Shown here in pieces: positions 1 to 9,368 of a stretch of DNA of 40,796 nucleotides. How positions within the stretch are numbered: the stretch's first letter is position 1; every line of letters starts with the position of its first letter. The DNA comes from an uncultured Geobacter sp. (lineage in GTDB: Bacteria; Desulfobacterota; Desulfuromonadia; Geobacterales; Geobacteraceae). Both the position numbers and the translations under genes were made by a program. The stretch lies in the NCBI GenBank assembly GCA_903925075.1, contig CAIYDQ010000230.1, positions 1 through 40,796 of the forward strand, given 5' to 3'. Under the pieces are notes generated by a model. That model made no database searches, was not told the origin of the DNA, and was given only the letters and a program-made list of their open reading frames with translations.

Positions 1-336
1 TCATCTGATAAGTCAGCACCCTCATCTGATAAATCAGCACCCTCATCTGATAAATCAGCACCCTCATCTGACAAGTCAGCACCCTCATCTGATAAGTCAG
101 CACCCTCATCTGATAAATCAGCACCCTCATCTGATAAGTCAGCACCCTCATCTGATAAGTCAGCACCCTCATCTGATAAGTCAGCACCCTCATCTGATAA
201 ATCAGCACCCTCATCTGCTAAGTCAGCACCCGCATCTGATAAATCAGCACCCGCATCTGATAAATCAGCACCCTCATCTGATAAATCAGCGCCCTCATCT
301 GACAAATCAGCACCCTCATCTGATAAGTCGGCACCC
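1..336. repeat. 21-bp tandem repeat array, 16 copies
   Basis: Sixteen head-to-tail 21-bp units run without interruption from the window edge to 336, so the array probably continues upstream. Units differ only at unit positions 1, 8, 9, 12, 15 and 18. Positions 9, 12, 15 and 18 are all third codon positions when the array is read from base 1 on the + strand as the heptapeptide SSDKSAP. All four variable third positions carry synonymous transitions (GAT/GAC, AAG/AAA, TCA/TCG, GCA/GCG). The same positions are also third positions in one minus-strand frame (GADLSDE), so the phasing fits coding on either strand. Units 12 and 13 share a Ser-to-Ala change and unit 11 has Asp-to-Ala. Confidence 0.97.
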
Positions 337-354
337 GTTGAGTGCGCATCCTGA
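1..354 (+). CDS. Possible 3' end of a heptapeptide-repeat protein (partial)
   Basis: Frame 1 is open from the window edge and ends at TGA 352-354. It encodes sixteen copies of SSDKSAP (minor variants ASDKSAP and SSAKSAP) followed by VECAS. The composition (Ser, Lys, Asp, Pro, Ala) suggests an unstructured, extended tail rather than a globular domain. Support for coding is that nearly all differences between units are silent in this frame. Against it, no start is visible, the minus-strand GADLSDE frame is equally favoured by the substitution pattern (though it meets a stop just before the repeats with no start codon), and such arrays can be non-coding minisatellites. No known family is recognised. 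Confidence 0.35.
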   Translation, partial: SSDKSAPSSDKSAPSSDKSAPSSDKSAPSSDKSAPSSDKSAPSSDKSAPSSDKSAPSSDKSAPSSDKSAPSSAKSAPASDKSAPASDKSAPSSDKSAPSSDKSAPSSDKSAPVECAS

Positions 355-467
355 CATTAGAGAACAACCGGAGCTCTTGTTACGTGACCATCCCCCCAAA
401 TATCTTCATTCCGGCCCTTGCCTTTAGCGGCTCGATCATGTACTTCTGGTTCGTCGATGCGCAATAA
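342..467 (+). other. Short open frame, possible remnant of an upstream gene
   Basis: Just after the repeat array, a frame opens after TGA 339-341 and runs to TAA 465-467. It ends with a hydrophobic stretch (IFIPALAFSGSIMYFWFV) and DAQ. The stop lies 18 bases before the ATG of the next gene, as expected for a preceding operon member. In this frame the repeat units contain TGA, so any longer original gene is cut off by the array. It may be a decayed 3' end or a chance frame. A GTG at 342 is the only early start and has no evident ribosome site. Confidence 0.2.
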
Positions 468-485
468 ACCGGAAAGGACATCTGA

Positions 486-1769
486 ATGGTTTTAAAACCC
501 GCGAATGGCGTGAAGTTCATCGCCTTGCTCGTCGTCGTAGTTGCCACGATCCTGCGCCAGCCGGAGCTGTTGCAGCAACCCAGGTTCTTTGCCGAAGAGG
601 GGCAGAGCTTTTTCGCCTTCGCTTACAACCATTCGCTGTGGGAATACCTCACCTCGCCCATGTACGGCTATTACACGCTCTACAACGTGATCGCCACTTC
701 CATCGCCACCTTGCCCAGACTCGAAATAGCCCCTCTGGTTACCGCGTATCTGGCCATGGGAGTCCAGATCGCCGCCTCCGCCATGGCGCTTTGGCGCGAT
801 GTGCCGATTCTGGACACGGACCTGAAAAGGTTTTTAGCCGCCGTTTCCTTCCCGCTGATCTGCCCAAGCCAGATATGGTTGACGACGATCGGCGTCCAGT
901 ATTGGCTGTGCGTCGTTTCCGCGCTCATCCTGTTGGAACGGCCCGCCCAGAGGACCAGGCCGGTTCACCTGATAAACGGTGCGATCCTGTTGCTGAACGG
1001 CTTGACCGGCGTGTTGTCGTGCCTGATGATTCCCGCTTTCTTTTGGAAGTGGAAACGGCTGGGCTCGAAACAGCATCTGGCCTATGCCGGCGTGCTGAGC
1101 GCCAGCTTGACGCTGCAGGTGGCGGTGTTCCTGCGAGCATATCTGAAGCACGATCTTGGCGTCGACGAAAGACTGGTCGCCGGCAACCCGGCCATCGACG
1201 TGATCTATCATTCGACCATTCTCTTTCTGAGCAGGTTCCTGCTGCACGGCGAGGTCATGGATCTGCCGATCTACGACTACCTGGATCGCGGCATAAATTA
1301 CCTTGTCTATTTGGCCGCAGGGCGTCCGCTTTTTCCTCAGGACGAGGCGATGTACCTGCTGGCAAGCGTGGCGCTGGCAGCTTTGTTGGGAGCGGTTCTC
1401 TACCGGAGGCGCAACGACTTCGACTGCCTGGCGCTGGCCGTCTCAGCCTTGATCGTGTTCTCGGTTTCCGTGGTGTTGTCGATAAGGGGGATCGGCGGCC
1501 ACAGATACATGTTCGCCCCGGCATGCATGCTGATGCTGCTGATGATTTCGTCGGGCGTCGAGTCTGTCTCCGGCCGCTTAGGGAAGGTCGCGGTCGTCTT
1601 GATCGTCGCCCTGATGTTCGTCTCCAATGTCATGGATTATCGCCCTTCCATGAGCCGGGTCTATAACGGTTCCTGGCCCAAATGGGAAGAGGAGGTCCGC
1701 TCGTGGCGAGCCGACAGGGCGCACGCCTTGAATATCTGGCCTCCCCCCTGGGAGATGCGCCTGGACTGA
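486..1769 (+). CDS. Polytopic membrane protein, possible GT-C-like glycosyltransferase
   Basis: 427 residues with about nine to eleven hydrophobic segments, the first at residues 11-23. A long first loop carries RFFAEEG (33-39), an acidic motif just after the first membrane segment. This layout resembles GT-C type glycosyltransferases, where an acidic residue in the first outer loop is catalytic, but that is only analogy. The tail (about 395-427) is Trp-rich and hydrophilic. The start is set by GGAAAGGA at 471-478, seven bases before the ATG. It stands alone: the next gene is 318 bases away and unrelated. A role in surface polysaccharide or lipid modification is possible. The gene is clearly real by codon use, but its function is unknown. 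Confidence 0.8.
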   Translation: MVLKPANGVKFIALLVVVVATILRQPELLQQPRFFAEEGQSFFAFAYNHSLWEYLTSPMYGYYTLYNVIATSIATLPRLEIAPLVTAYLAMGVQIAASAMALWRDVPILDTDLKRFLAAVSFPLICPSQIWLTTIGVQYWLCVVSALILLERPAQRTRPVHLINGAILLLNGLTGVLSCLMIPAFFWKWKRLGSKQHLAYAGVLSASLTLQVAVFLRAYLKHDLGVDERLVAGNPAIDVIYHSTILFLSRFLLHGEVMDLPIYDYLDRGINYLVYLAAGRPLFPQDEAMYLLASVALAALLGAVLYRRRNDFDCLALAVSALIVFSVSVVLSIRGIGGHRYMFAPACMLMLLMISSGVESVSGRLGKVAVVLIVALMFVSNVMDYRPSMSRVYNGSWPKWEEEVRSWRADRAHALNIWPPPWEMRLD

Positions 1770-2087
1770 TCGCGTGCGCCTCCTGTCGGCAGCTAAAAGA
1801 TCTGCTTCAAACCTTACCCCTCCGCCCTCCTTTGGATTAAATTTGTTTTGCACTCTTTTGATTAATTATGTTAGAGCTATAACAGGCTGCTAATTCAGTG
1901 GCATCCTACTTACAGTGCGGCTACTGCACTGAATAAGACCATATCAGTTCTTCAATCTGCACGATTTTCGTTCGATTATAAAACGACTTTCCATTTGTGT
2001 TGCAAAGTCGAACATTGATTCTCCGTGCGCCCGGGTCCTGCATATTGTTGTTCCCATCATGGTTGTCTACCGGCCGGAGGTGCTGCT
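1770..2087. other. AT-rich intergenic region with a hairpin upstream of the kinase gene
   Basis: No gene is seen. The region is much more AT-rich than its neighbours. It holds a perfect 6-bp hairpin, CAGTGC 1913-1918 and GCACTG 1926-1931 with a 7-base loop. A longer alternative pairing exists between ATTCAGTG (1893-1900) and CACTGAAT (1927-1934). The two pairings compete for the same bases. This could be a leader structure or a regulator site for the kinase gene. No matching promoter could be assigned with confidence. Confidence 0.4.
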
Positions 2088-5000
2088 ATGTTCAAGCGGC
2101 TGTCCGTAAGAGCGACGCTTTCCATTTTCACCCTGGCGGTATTTCTCTGCGCGATCTGGGGGCTTGCCTACCGCGCCATCCGCGAGCAGACCCGCGAATT
2201 GGAGCCGTTGCTCCTGCAGCAGCAAAACGCGATGGTCGACTACTCCGCCCGGTCGCTGGAAAACGCCATGCGCGTCCGGCTGGAGACCCTCGGCCGCCTC
2301 GCCGCCTACATCGATCCCGACCTGCTCGACCATCCGCAACGGCTCGACCGGTTCCTTGCCGGTCGCGTCGCCGTCTATAGCTTCTTCGACCTGGGGCTCT
2401 ACGTGGTCCGCGGCGACGGCCTTTGCCTGGCGGAAAAACCGGCTCTGGGACGCGCCGGAGTCAATTTTGCCGACCGGGGCTACTTCCTTAAGATCATGGC
2501 CAGCGGCGAGTCCGTCATCGACAAGCCGCATATCGGCAGGGTCACCGGGCAGCCGGTGACGGTTTTCGCGGTGCCCATCCGGGCGCGCTCGGGAAAGGTC
2601 CTGGGCATGCTCTGCGGGAGCAACCTCCTCTCCGGGACCAGTATTTTCAATCTGATCACCCAGGTCAAGTTCGGTAAGGGGGGCGGCTTTTTCATCGTGG
2701 ACCCGCGCAACGATCTGATCGTGATGGCAAGCGACCGCAAGCAGGTGCTGCAGCCTTTCCGGTCGAGGTACGCCGGCCCGGTGCGCGACCGGATCGCGAA
2801 CGGGCTGGACGGATCTCTGGTGGCGGCCAACGCGCAGGGCGAGACGGAACTGGTTTCCTTCCGGCGCATACCGAGGGCCGGCTGGTACATCGTCGGCTTT
2901 CAGCCGCGCGCGGAGGCGCTCGCCTCCACAACCGCCGTGCGCTGGCACATGTGCCGGGACACCATCTTCGTCTCGCTGCTGGTGGCGGCGCTCACCTGGC
3001 TGCTCGTCTACCAGCAACTGGCGCCGCTTAAGCGCTCGGCCCGGCTGATGATGGAAATGACGCAAGGGGCGCTTCCCCTGGCCTTCATCCCGATCGAGGG
3101 GGGAGAGGAAATCCGCAGGCTGCAGGAAAGCTTCAACCATCTGCAGGCGCATGCCGGACGGCAGGAGGAGGAATTGAGGGATACGGCGGCGTGGCTTGCC
3201 ATCCTCAACGAACGAAGCCCTACCGGCATCCTGGTCACCGACGAGAACCGGCGGATCGTCGACGTCAACAGCTCCTTCTGCCAAATGACGGGGTACGGAC
3301 GCGAGGAACTGGTGGGGGAGTCGGCGCGCATGATCCACCTCTGCGATGAAAGCTATCGCGATTTCGGGCTACTGTACCAGGAAATCAGCGCCGGCAAGCG
3401 GGCCTACATCGAGTATCGGATCAAACGCAAGAACGGGAAAACGATCTGGATAGACATGTTCGGCCAGGCGATCACGCCGAGCGACCTCTCCCGGGGAACC
3501 ATCTGGCAGGCCAAGAACATCACCGACCGCAAAAAGGTGGAGGCCGATCTGCTGCAAAGCAAGCAGGAATGGGAGGCGACTTTTCATGCGGTCACCGACC
3601 TCGTCTGCATCATCGACACCGACAGCCGCATCCTGCACATCAACCGCGCCATGTCCGAGAGGCTCGGCTGCGGAGGGGGCGAGATCATCGGCGCTCCCTG
3701 CTATGCGCTCATGCACGGCACCGAGACCACCCCGGACTATTGCCCCCATCGCAGGACCCGGGCCGATATGGGAACCCACACCGAGGAGGTGGTCCTGGAT
3801 CGGCTGGGGGGGATATTCCTGGTCACCACCTCGCCGCTGCTAGGCCCGGCCGGCGACTGCGTGGGGATCGTGCACGTCGCGCGCGACATAACGGAGCAGA
3901 AGGGGTACGAGGAAAAACTTAACAAGATCAACGGCTGTCTGCTGCGACTCACCCTTGACCACCAGACGAATATCGACCTTTTGACCGGGCTTTGCGGGGA
4001 ACTTCTGGACGGCGACTTCGCCCTCTACAATTATCTGGAGGAGCAGACGCTACGCACCGTCGGCAGCTGGCATGCGCCGGACGGGTTGGCAACGGTCTCT
4101 CCGGCCCAGGGGCACATCTGCGCCGATCTGATCACGGGCGCGCTGGAGGCGCCCGCGACCCTGAACAACCTCCCCGAGACGCGCTATCGGCAAAGCGATC
4201 CGGCCGTCGAGGCGTTCGGGTTGCAGAGCTACGTGGGGCACACGGTGAGCTTCGCCGGCGCGGCCCGCGGCTCGCTCTGCGTGCTCTACGCCCGTCCCGT
4301 CGCCCCCTCCGAGTCGGACCTCAACATCCTGGGTTTCATCTCCGCGGCCATGGGGCAGGAAGAGGAGCGCTGGCTGGTGTACGACCAGTTGGTCCAGGCG
4401 CGCCAGGCCGCGGACGCCGCCAACCGCTCCAAGAGCGAGTTTCTGTCCAACATGAGCCACGAAATCCGCACGCCCATGAACGGAGTCATCGGCATGTCGC
4501 AGCTTTTGAGCCTGACCCCGTTGACCGACGAGCAGGAGGAACTGTTGGACGCCATCGAGGTCTCCGCCAACACGCTGCTCGACCTGATCAACGACATCCT
4601 GGACCTTTCCAAGGTGGAGGCGGGGATGATCGATCTGGAGCGGGTCGAGTTCCCGTTGCGAAAGAGCATTTCCGATGTCGTGCTGACGCAGAATTCCCAT
4701 ATCAGGCGCAACGGGATCGCGCTCAGCGTCGACATCCCGGCTTCCATCCCCGACGCCTTGGTGGGGGACGTGGTCCGCCTGAAGCAGATCATCCTGAACC
4801 TGGTGGGAAACGCGGTGAAATTCACCGAGAAGGGAAGCATCTTCATCGCCGCCTCCCTGGCGGATGCCGACCTGTCCGAGATCCGCATCCGGTTCAGCGT
4901 GACCGACACCGGCATCGGCATGTCGCCGGCGACCCTGTCCAGGATATTTCGCCCCTTCGAACAGGGGGACAGTTCCACCACGCGCAGGTACGGCGGGACC

Positions 5001-5870
5001 GGCTTGGGGCTTACCATCTGCCGCAGCCTCACGGAGCTGATGGATGGCGAGATCTGGGCCGAGAGCGTCGAGGGGGAGGGAAGCGTCTTCCACGTGATCC
5101 TGCCGTTTCAGGTCAGCGCGGCGCCGAGAACGGCGTCGGCGGGATGGTCGGCGACGCTGCCGGTATGGGAGGGAAAGCCTCTGTCCATCCTGGTCGCCGA
5201 CGACAACGACATCAACCTCCGCTTCATCGCCACCATACTGAGGCGCATGGGGCAAACGGTCGAGTGCGCGCAAAATGGCCGCCAAGCGTTGGAGAAATGG
5301 CAGGCCGGCTCTTTCGACTGCGTCCTCATGGACGTGCAGATGCCGGTGTTGGACGGCGCGCAGTCGCTGACCCTGATCAGGGAACAGGAACGGGAGAGCG
5401 GGCGCGCGGCTACGCCCGTGGTCGCCCTTACCGCCCATGCCCTGGCCGGCGACCAGCAGCGCCTGTTGGCGATGGGGTTCGACGGCTACCTCGCCAAGCC
5501 GGTGAGAGTCGAAAAGTTGTACGAGATACTTTGCCGATGCGCTGCGGTCAGGTTGGAGCGTCCGCTGCCGCCCTTGGTCGTCCGGGAGACGCCTGCGGCT
5601 GTCGTGGTCGAGGAGATCGAGCCCGCGCCGCGGGACGCGGGGGCGATCGCCGCGGCCCTGTTCGACCTCGACCTCCTTTTGAGCCGCAACAGCACGGACG
5701 CCCGCGCGCTGCTCGGCCGGCTGGGGGGAATGTGTCCCGGCCGCCGGCACCAAGCCTGCGTAGGGAGGATAGATGCCCGTCTCGCCCGTTTCGATTTCAA
5801 GGGGGCGTCGGTGGAGTTGGCCGGGCTGGCGGCGATGCTTGGCGCCGTGCAACCGGGAAAGAGAGGGTAG
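2088..5870 (+). CDS. Hybrid sensor histidine kinase (Cache-like sensor, PAS, PAS, GAF-like, HisKA, HATPase, REC)
   Basis: 1260 residues. One membrane segment (about 8-28) and a second (about 293-309) bracket a Cache-like periplasmic sensor domain. Two PAS domains (about 370-485 and 495-605) and a GAF-like region (about 625-760) follow. The kinase core has the H-box [13 protein letters not shown] with His791, the N-box LVGNAVKF around Asn908, the G1 box DTGIGM (940-945) and GGTGLGL (969-975). The receiver domain (about 1032-1150) has acidic residues 1038-1039, phospho-acceptor Asp1082 and Lys1137. The C-terminal tail (about 1180-1260) is helical and HPt-like in position but has no HPt histidine motif. 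The ATG at 2088 is preferred over an upstream GTG at 2025 because GGAGG (2076-2080) precedes it by seven bases and the signal anchor starts there. The REC-GGDEF gene 4 bases downstream is its likely partner. Confidence 0.95.
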   Translation: MFKRLSVRATLSIFTLAVFLCAIWGLAYRAIREQTRELEPLLLQQQNAMVDYSARSLENAMRVRLETLGRLAAYIDPDLLDHPQRLDRFLAGRVAVYSFFDLGLYVVRGDGLCLAEKPALGRAGVNFADRGYFLKIMASGESVIDKPHIGRVTGQPVTVFAVPIRARSGKVLGMLCGSNLLSGTSIFNLITQVKFGKGGGFFIVDPRNDLIVMASDRKQVLQPFRSRYAGPVRDRIANGLDGSLVAANAQGETELVSFRRIPRAGWYIVGFQPRAEALASTTAVRWHMCRDTIFVSLLVAALTWLLVYQQLAPLKRSARLMMEMTQGALPLAFIPIEGGEEIRRLQESFNHLQAHAGRQEEELRDTAAWLAILNERSPTGILVTDENRRIVDVNSSFCQMTGYGREELVGESARMIHLCDESYRDFGLLYQEISAGKRAYIEYRIKRKNGKTIWIDMFGQAITPSDLSRGTIWQAKNITDRKKVEADLLQSKQEWEATFHAVTDLVCIIDTDSRILHINRAMSERLGCGGGEIIGAPCYALMHGTETTPDYCPHRRTRADMGTHTEEVVLDRLGGIFLVTTSPLLGPAGDCVGIVHVARDITEQKGYEEKLNKINGCLLRLTLDHQTNIDLLTGLCGELLDGDFALYNYLEEQTLRTVGSWHAPDGLATVSPAQGHICADLITGALEAPATLNNLPETRYRQSDPAVEAFGLQSYVGHTVSFAGAARGSLCVLYARPVAPSESDLNILGFISAAMGQEEERWLVYDQLVQARQAADAANRSKSEFLSNMSHEIRTPMNGVIGMSQLLSLTPLTDEQEELLDAIEVSANTLLDLINDILDLSKVEAGMIDLERVEFPLRKSISDVVLTQNSHIRRNGIALSVDIPASIPDALVGDVVRLKQIILNLVGNAVKFTEKGSIFIAASLADADLSEIRIRFSVTDTGIGMSPATLSRIFRPFEQGDSSTTRRYGGTGLGLTICRSLTELMDGEIWAESVEGEGSVFHVILPFQVSAAPRTASAGWSATLPVWEGKPLSILVADDNDINLRFIATILRRMGQTVECAQNGRQALEKWQAGSFDCVLMDVQMPVLDGAQSLTLIREQERESGRAATPVVALTAHALAGDQQRLLAMGFDGYLAKPVRVEKLYEILCRCAAVRLERPLPPLVVRETPAAVVVEEIEPAPRDAGAIAAALFDLDLLLSRNSTDARALLGRLGGMCPGRRHQACVGRIDARLARFDFKGASVELAGLAAMLGAVQPGKRG

Positions 5871-5874
5871 CGAT

Positions 5875-6792
5875 ATGATCCCCAAATGGAAAAGGGCGGC
5901 CGTGCTTTTGATCGTGGACGATGAACCGGTCAATATCTCGATCATCGGCAAGCTTTTCAAACACGAACTCGAAGTGCTGGCTGCGACCAACGGAGAGGAA
6001 GCCTTGGAGATCGCCGAGAAATGTTCCCCCGATCTGGTGCTGCTCGACGTGATGATGCCGGACATGGACGGTTACGAGGTCTGCAGGCGTCTGCGCAAGT
6101 CGGAAGCCACCAAGCACATCCCCATCATATTCCTTACCGCCAAGAGAGACGCAGGGGACGAGGCGTTCGGACTCAACCTGGGAGCCATCGACTATATCGT
6201 CAAGCCCTTCGATCTGGCCATCGTGCGGGCCCGGGTGAGAAACCACATCAACCTGAAGCAGATGGCCGACGTGCTGGGCGCGCTCGCGGCCCAGGACGGC
6301 CTGACCGGGATCGCCAACCGGCGGCAGTTCGACGAGGTGCTCGGCCGCGAATGGCGGCGCGCCATGCGGGGAAAGGCTCCGCTTTCCCTGATCATCCTGG
6401 ACGTCGACTCCTTCAAGCAGTTCAACGATCACTACGGCCACGGCCGGGGAGACAAGTGCCTGAAGCAGGTGGCCGCCACCCTGCAAGGCGTGCTGAACCG
6501 GCCGGGCGATCTGGCGGCGCGCATCGGGGGGGACGAGTTCGCCATCATCATTCCGGGGAGCGATGCCGCGGGCGCCGCCCTGATTGCGGAAAGGGCGCGC
6601 GCCGGGGTGGAGGCCCTGGGGATTGCCAACGAACAATCGGAGCTATCGGATCACGTGACCGTCAGCGTCGGCTGCGCCACCCTGGTCCCCGAGCAGGGCG
6701 GCCTCAGCGAGCTGCTCTTCGACCGGGCCGACAGCGCGCTCTATCGCGCCAAGGACCAAGGGCGCAACCGGGTCGTCTCCTGCCGCGGTTAG
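5875..6792 (+). CDS. Response regulator diguanylate cyclase (REC-GGDEF)
   Basis: 305 residues. An N-terminal receiver domain (about 8-125) has Asp15/Asp16, phospho-acceptor Asp58 in LLDVMMPDMDG and Lys110 in VKPFD. A GGDEF domain (about 140-300) has an intact GGDEF at 218-222 and an RPGD inhibitory site at 209-212, five residues upstream. It should make c-di-GMP when phosphorylated and be product-inhibited. It starts at ATG 5875, four bases after the kinase stop, behind AGAGGG, so it is co-transcribed and probably coupled in translation. An in-frame ATG at 5773 lies inside the kinase gene and would add about 34 non-homologous residues, so it was not used. The kinase upstream, with its own REC and no usable HPt domain, is the obvious phosphate source. 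Confidence 0.95.
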   Translation: MIPKWKRAAVLLIVDDEPVNISIIGKLFKHELEVLAATNGEEALEIAEKCSPDLVLLDVMMPDMDGYEVCRRLRKSEATKHIPIIFLTAKRDAGDEAFGLNLGAIDYIVKPFDLAIVRARVRNHINLKQMADVLGALAAQDGLTGIANRRQFDEVLGREWRRAMRGKAPLSLIILDVDSFKQFNDHYGHGRGDKCLKQVAATLQGVLNRPGDLAARIGGDEFAIIIPGSDAAGAALIAERARAGVEALGIANEQSELSDHVTVSVGCATLVPEQGGLSELLFDRADSALYRAKDQGRNRVVSCRG

Positions 6793-6870
6793 CTCCCGCC
6801 GGCATCTTTACCATAAGGCGCAATCGAGCAGGTGCGCCTCCAACCGCCGGCGGTTCTTTGGGTCGGACGA

Positions 6871-6908
6871 AAAAAACGCCGGGAAGGAAAACCTTCCCGG
6901 CGTTTTTT
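6871..6908. terminator. Bidirectional Rho-independent terminator
   Basis: A 17-bp perfect inverted repeat (6871-6887 and 6892-6908) has the loop AAAA. The GC-rich core CGCCGGGAAGG is flanked by A6 on the left and T6 on the right, so it forms a stem followed by a U-run on either strand. It sits between the convergent REC-GGDEF gene and the acetate permease gene and can end both transcripts. Confidence 0.95.
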
Positions 6909-6973
6909 ATCGGTTGTTGCGGCACACTACCCGAACTTAGGGCATGGGACCTGTGACCCGGGCCGTGACATGC

Positions 6974-8974
6974 TTAGTGGTCGACGGCCTTGGCCATGCC
7001 CAGGCCGGTGTTTTGACGAACGTAGACTTCGTCGAACATCTCCTCGGAGCGCCGGCTCGGGAAGGCGAGGCAGCCGAGGATGGCGGCCAAAAAGCCGAGC
7101 GGAATGGAGACGATGCCCGGGTTCTTCAGCGCGAACAGCGGCTTGTCCAAACCGACCATGGAAGAGCCGTCTTTGTTGGCCTCGTAGTCTTTCCGGCCTT
7201 TGTCGAGGGCCTTCTGGTCCTTCTCGTCGAGGACGGCGCCAGCGGTGAGAGCTGCCTGCTTCTTCTCCATGGCGACGACGATCTTCTGGGCGCCGGCGGC
7301 CACGGCCTTGGGATAGGTCAGGTTGGGAGAAACCAGCGTCAGGCCGATGGCGGCGACGGTGCCGACCACCAGGCCGCTGACGACGCCGGCGGTGTTGAAT
7401 TTGCGCCAGAACAGCGACAGCACGACGACCGGGAGGTTGCCCGACGCGGCAACCGCGAAGGCGAGCGCCACCAGGACGGCGACGTTCTGGTTTTCCGCGG
7501 TGAGGCCTATGACGATGCCGCAGGCGCCTACCACGACGGAGGTGATGCGGGCGGCCATGACCTGCTCGCTCTGGTCGGCGTGGCCGTCCTTGATCACGTT
7601 GACGTAGATGTCGTGGGCGATGGCCGCGGAGGCCGCCAGCACCAGGCCGGAGACGACGGCAAGGATGGTGGCGAAGGCGACGGCGCAAAGGAAGGCGAGG
7701 AAGAGGTCGCCGATGATGGGAGCGATCTCGGCGCCCATGGTCTGGGCGAGCATCAGGGTGGCCATGTTGCCGCCGGGGTCCACGGAGATGATCCCTTGCG
7801 GGGTCAGGTGGATGGCGGAGCCGAAGCCGAGCAGCGTGGTCAGGATGTAGAAGGTGCCGATCAGGAACATGGCGATGATCACGCTCTTTCTGGCGGCCTG
7901 AGCGGTGGGGACGGTGAAAAAGCGCATCAGGATGTGGGGCATGCCGGCGGTGCCGAGCACCAGGGCCATGCCGAGGGAAATCTGGTCAAGGGGCGCCTTC
8001 AGGAACAGGCCGGGCTCCAGGAAGCGCTGGCCGGCATCGATGCCGTTCATGATGATGCCGTCCTTAAGCATCATCTTGGAGACGTGATCCTGAATGTCGG
8101 GGCTGTTGACGATGGAGTCGAAGAACCCGATCGGGTTGAAGCCGGCTTTGGCCATGACCAGCACGGAAAGCAGGAAGGCGCCCGACATCAGCATGCCGGC
8201 CTTGATGATCTGCACCCAGGTGGTGGCGACCATGCCGCCGAAGACGACGTAGCCGACCATCAGGATGCCGACGCCGATGATGGAGGTCTTGTAGGGGATG
8301 CCGACCAAAAGGGCCATCAGCTTGCCGGCTCCGACCATCTGCGCGGTCAGGTAGAAGGTGGAGACGGCGACGGTGGAGAGCGCGGCTACGGCGCGCACCG
8401 GCTTGGGCGAGGTCCTGAAGGAGAGGATGTCTCCCAGGGTGTACTTGCCCGCGTTGCGGCACGGCTCGGCGACGATCAAGAGCACGGTGATGTAGGCCAC
8501 CAGCCAGCCGACCGAGTACATGAATCCGTCGTAGCCGTACAGCGAAATAAGGCCGGAAATGCCCAGGAAGGAGGCGGCCGACATGTAGTCGCCGGCGATG
8601 GCCCAGCCGTTCTGGGTGCCGGTGATGCCGCCGCCTGCGGCGTAGAAGTCGGCCGCGGTCTTGGTCTTTTTGGCGGCCCAGACCACGACGCCCATGGTGA
8701 TGGCGATGATGAAGGCGAACATGCTGATGGTGACGGTCTTGTCGGCTTTCAGCGCCCTCTTGTGGGCGGAGTTCACCGGGGCGGCCGCGGTCGCCGTCGG
8801 GGGCGCCGGGGTGGCGGCTGTTACGGCCGGTGCGCCTGCGGCGGCCGGAGCGGCCGGAGCGCTGACTGCCGCTGCGGTGTCGGTTGCCGGCGCTTTGCTG
8901 GGCTCCTCGGCAAAAGCAGCCGCGGCGAGGGAGAGGGCTAGTGTGGCTGCGATAACGATCTTCTTCATGGTCAT
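6974..8974 (-). CDS. actP: Cation/acetate symporter ActP (solute:sodium symporter family)
   Basis: 666 residues, an inner-membrane sodium-coupled monocarboxylate symporter. It aligns over most of its length with E. coli ActP: FYAAGGGITGTQNGWAIAGD, MSAASFLGISG, AQMVGAGKL, FGGMVATTWVQIIKA, FGTAGMPHILMRFFT-type and AVAFATILAVVSGL blocks are all present. A signal-peptide-like segment and an unusually long Ala/Pro-rich linker (about residues 22-75) precede the first transport helix. A hydrophilic, Lys-rich insert (about 560-610) lies near the C-terminus. The first ATG is chosen because AGGAGG lies six bases upstream. The second ATG, two codons later, would have spacing of twelve. The DUF485 gene 18 bases upstream forms the usual permease operon. 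Acetate is the main electron donor of Geobacter-type bacteria. Confidence 0.95.
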   Translation of the reverse strand: MTMKKIVIAATLALSLAAAAFAEEPSKAPATDTAAAVSAPAAPAAAGAPAVTAATPAPPTATAAAPVNSAHKRALKADKTVTISMFAFIIAITMGVVVWAAKKTKTAADFYAAGGGITGTQNGWAIAGDYMSAASFLGISGLISLYGYDGFMYSVGWLVAYITVLLIVAEPCRNAGKYTLGDILSFRTSPKPVRAVAALSTVAVSTFYLTAQMVGAGKLMALLVGIPYKTSIIGVGILMVGYVVFGGMVATTWVQIIKAGMLMSGAFLLSVLVMAKAGFNPIGFFDSIVNSPDIQDHVSKMMLKDGIIMNGIDAGQRFLEPGLFLKAPLDQISLGMALVLGTAGMPHILMRFFTVPTAQAARKSVIIAMFLIGTFYILTTLLGFGSAIHLTPQGIISVDPGGNMATLMLAQTMGAEIAPIIGDLFLAFLCAVAFATILAVVSGLVLAASAAIAHDIYVNVIKDGHADQSEQVMAARITSVVVGACGIVIGLTAENQNVAVLVALAFAVAASGNLPVVVLSLFWRKFNTAGVVSGLVVGTVAAIGLTLVSPNLTYPKAVAAGAQKIVVAMEKKQAALTAGAVLDEKDQKALDKGRKDYEANKDGSSMVGLDKPLFALKNPGIVSIPLGFLAAILGCLAFPSRRSEEMFDEVYVRQNTGLGMAKAVDH

Positions 8975-8992
8975 GTGTGTCCTCCTTTCTTT

Positions 8993-9304
8993 TTAGGCGT
9001 GCAGTTCGTCGATCAGTTCCCTGGTCAAGCGGTCAAAGTCCTTGTTGGCGACGTGGGCGTAGAACAACGCGATGCCCCAGGAAACAAAAAACTGGGAGAG
9101 GGCGAAGACGTAGCCGAAGTTGATGACGCCGATCACTTTGACTTTGAAGATTCCCGGCGTGTACGCCGCCCCGATCGGGAGCAGGAAGTAGTACACGAGG
9201 GAGAAGACCCACCATCCGAAAAGGAAGGCCGATTTTCTGTGGTGCAGTTCTACGAATTTTGGATGCTTTGCGATTGCCTTCCAGTCGTACTGTTTCTCCG
9301 CCAT
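8993..9304 (-). CDS. DUF485 membrane protein, ActP partner (YjcH-like)
   Basis: 103 residues. It matches the DUF485 family: a short N-terminal WKAIAKHPKF segment, two hydrophobic helices (about 28-48 and 58-82) separated by a short polar loop, and a charged C-terminal end. In E. coli yjcH immediately precedes actP, as here, and is thought to be an accessory to acetate uptake, though its mechanism is unknown. AAGGAGA precedes the ATG with normal spacing. The gene is first in a two-gene operon, with 18 bases to actP. Confidence 0.93.
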   Translation of the reverse strand: MAEKQYDWKAIAKHPKFVELHHRKSAFLFGWWVFSLVYYFLLPIGAAYTPGIFKVKVIGVINFGYVFALSQFFVSWGIALFYAHVANKDFDRLTRELIDELHA

Positions 9305-9368
9305 GATGCTTCTCCTTTGGTGTGGGTTGGCCAGTGAGGTGGAGGGACATTACCTCCGCCATTTCCTT

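Noticed and set aside
1-349. Minus-strand frames through the tandem array (VLTYQMR and GADLSDE repeats)
   Set aside because: The VLTYQMR frame has an ATG at 349 but the unit variation falls at non-silent positions. The GADLSDE frame is well phased but hits a stop just before the repeats with no start codon. The array also has a spacer-free unit structure unlike CRISPR.
6944-8941. 665-codon + strand frame opposite actP
   Set aside because: It is antisense to a protein with end-to-end ActP similarity; its composition (Gly, Asp, His) is that of a shadow frame.
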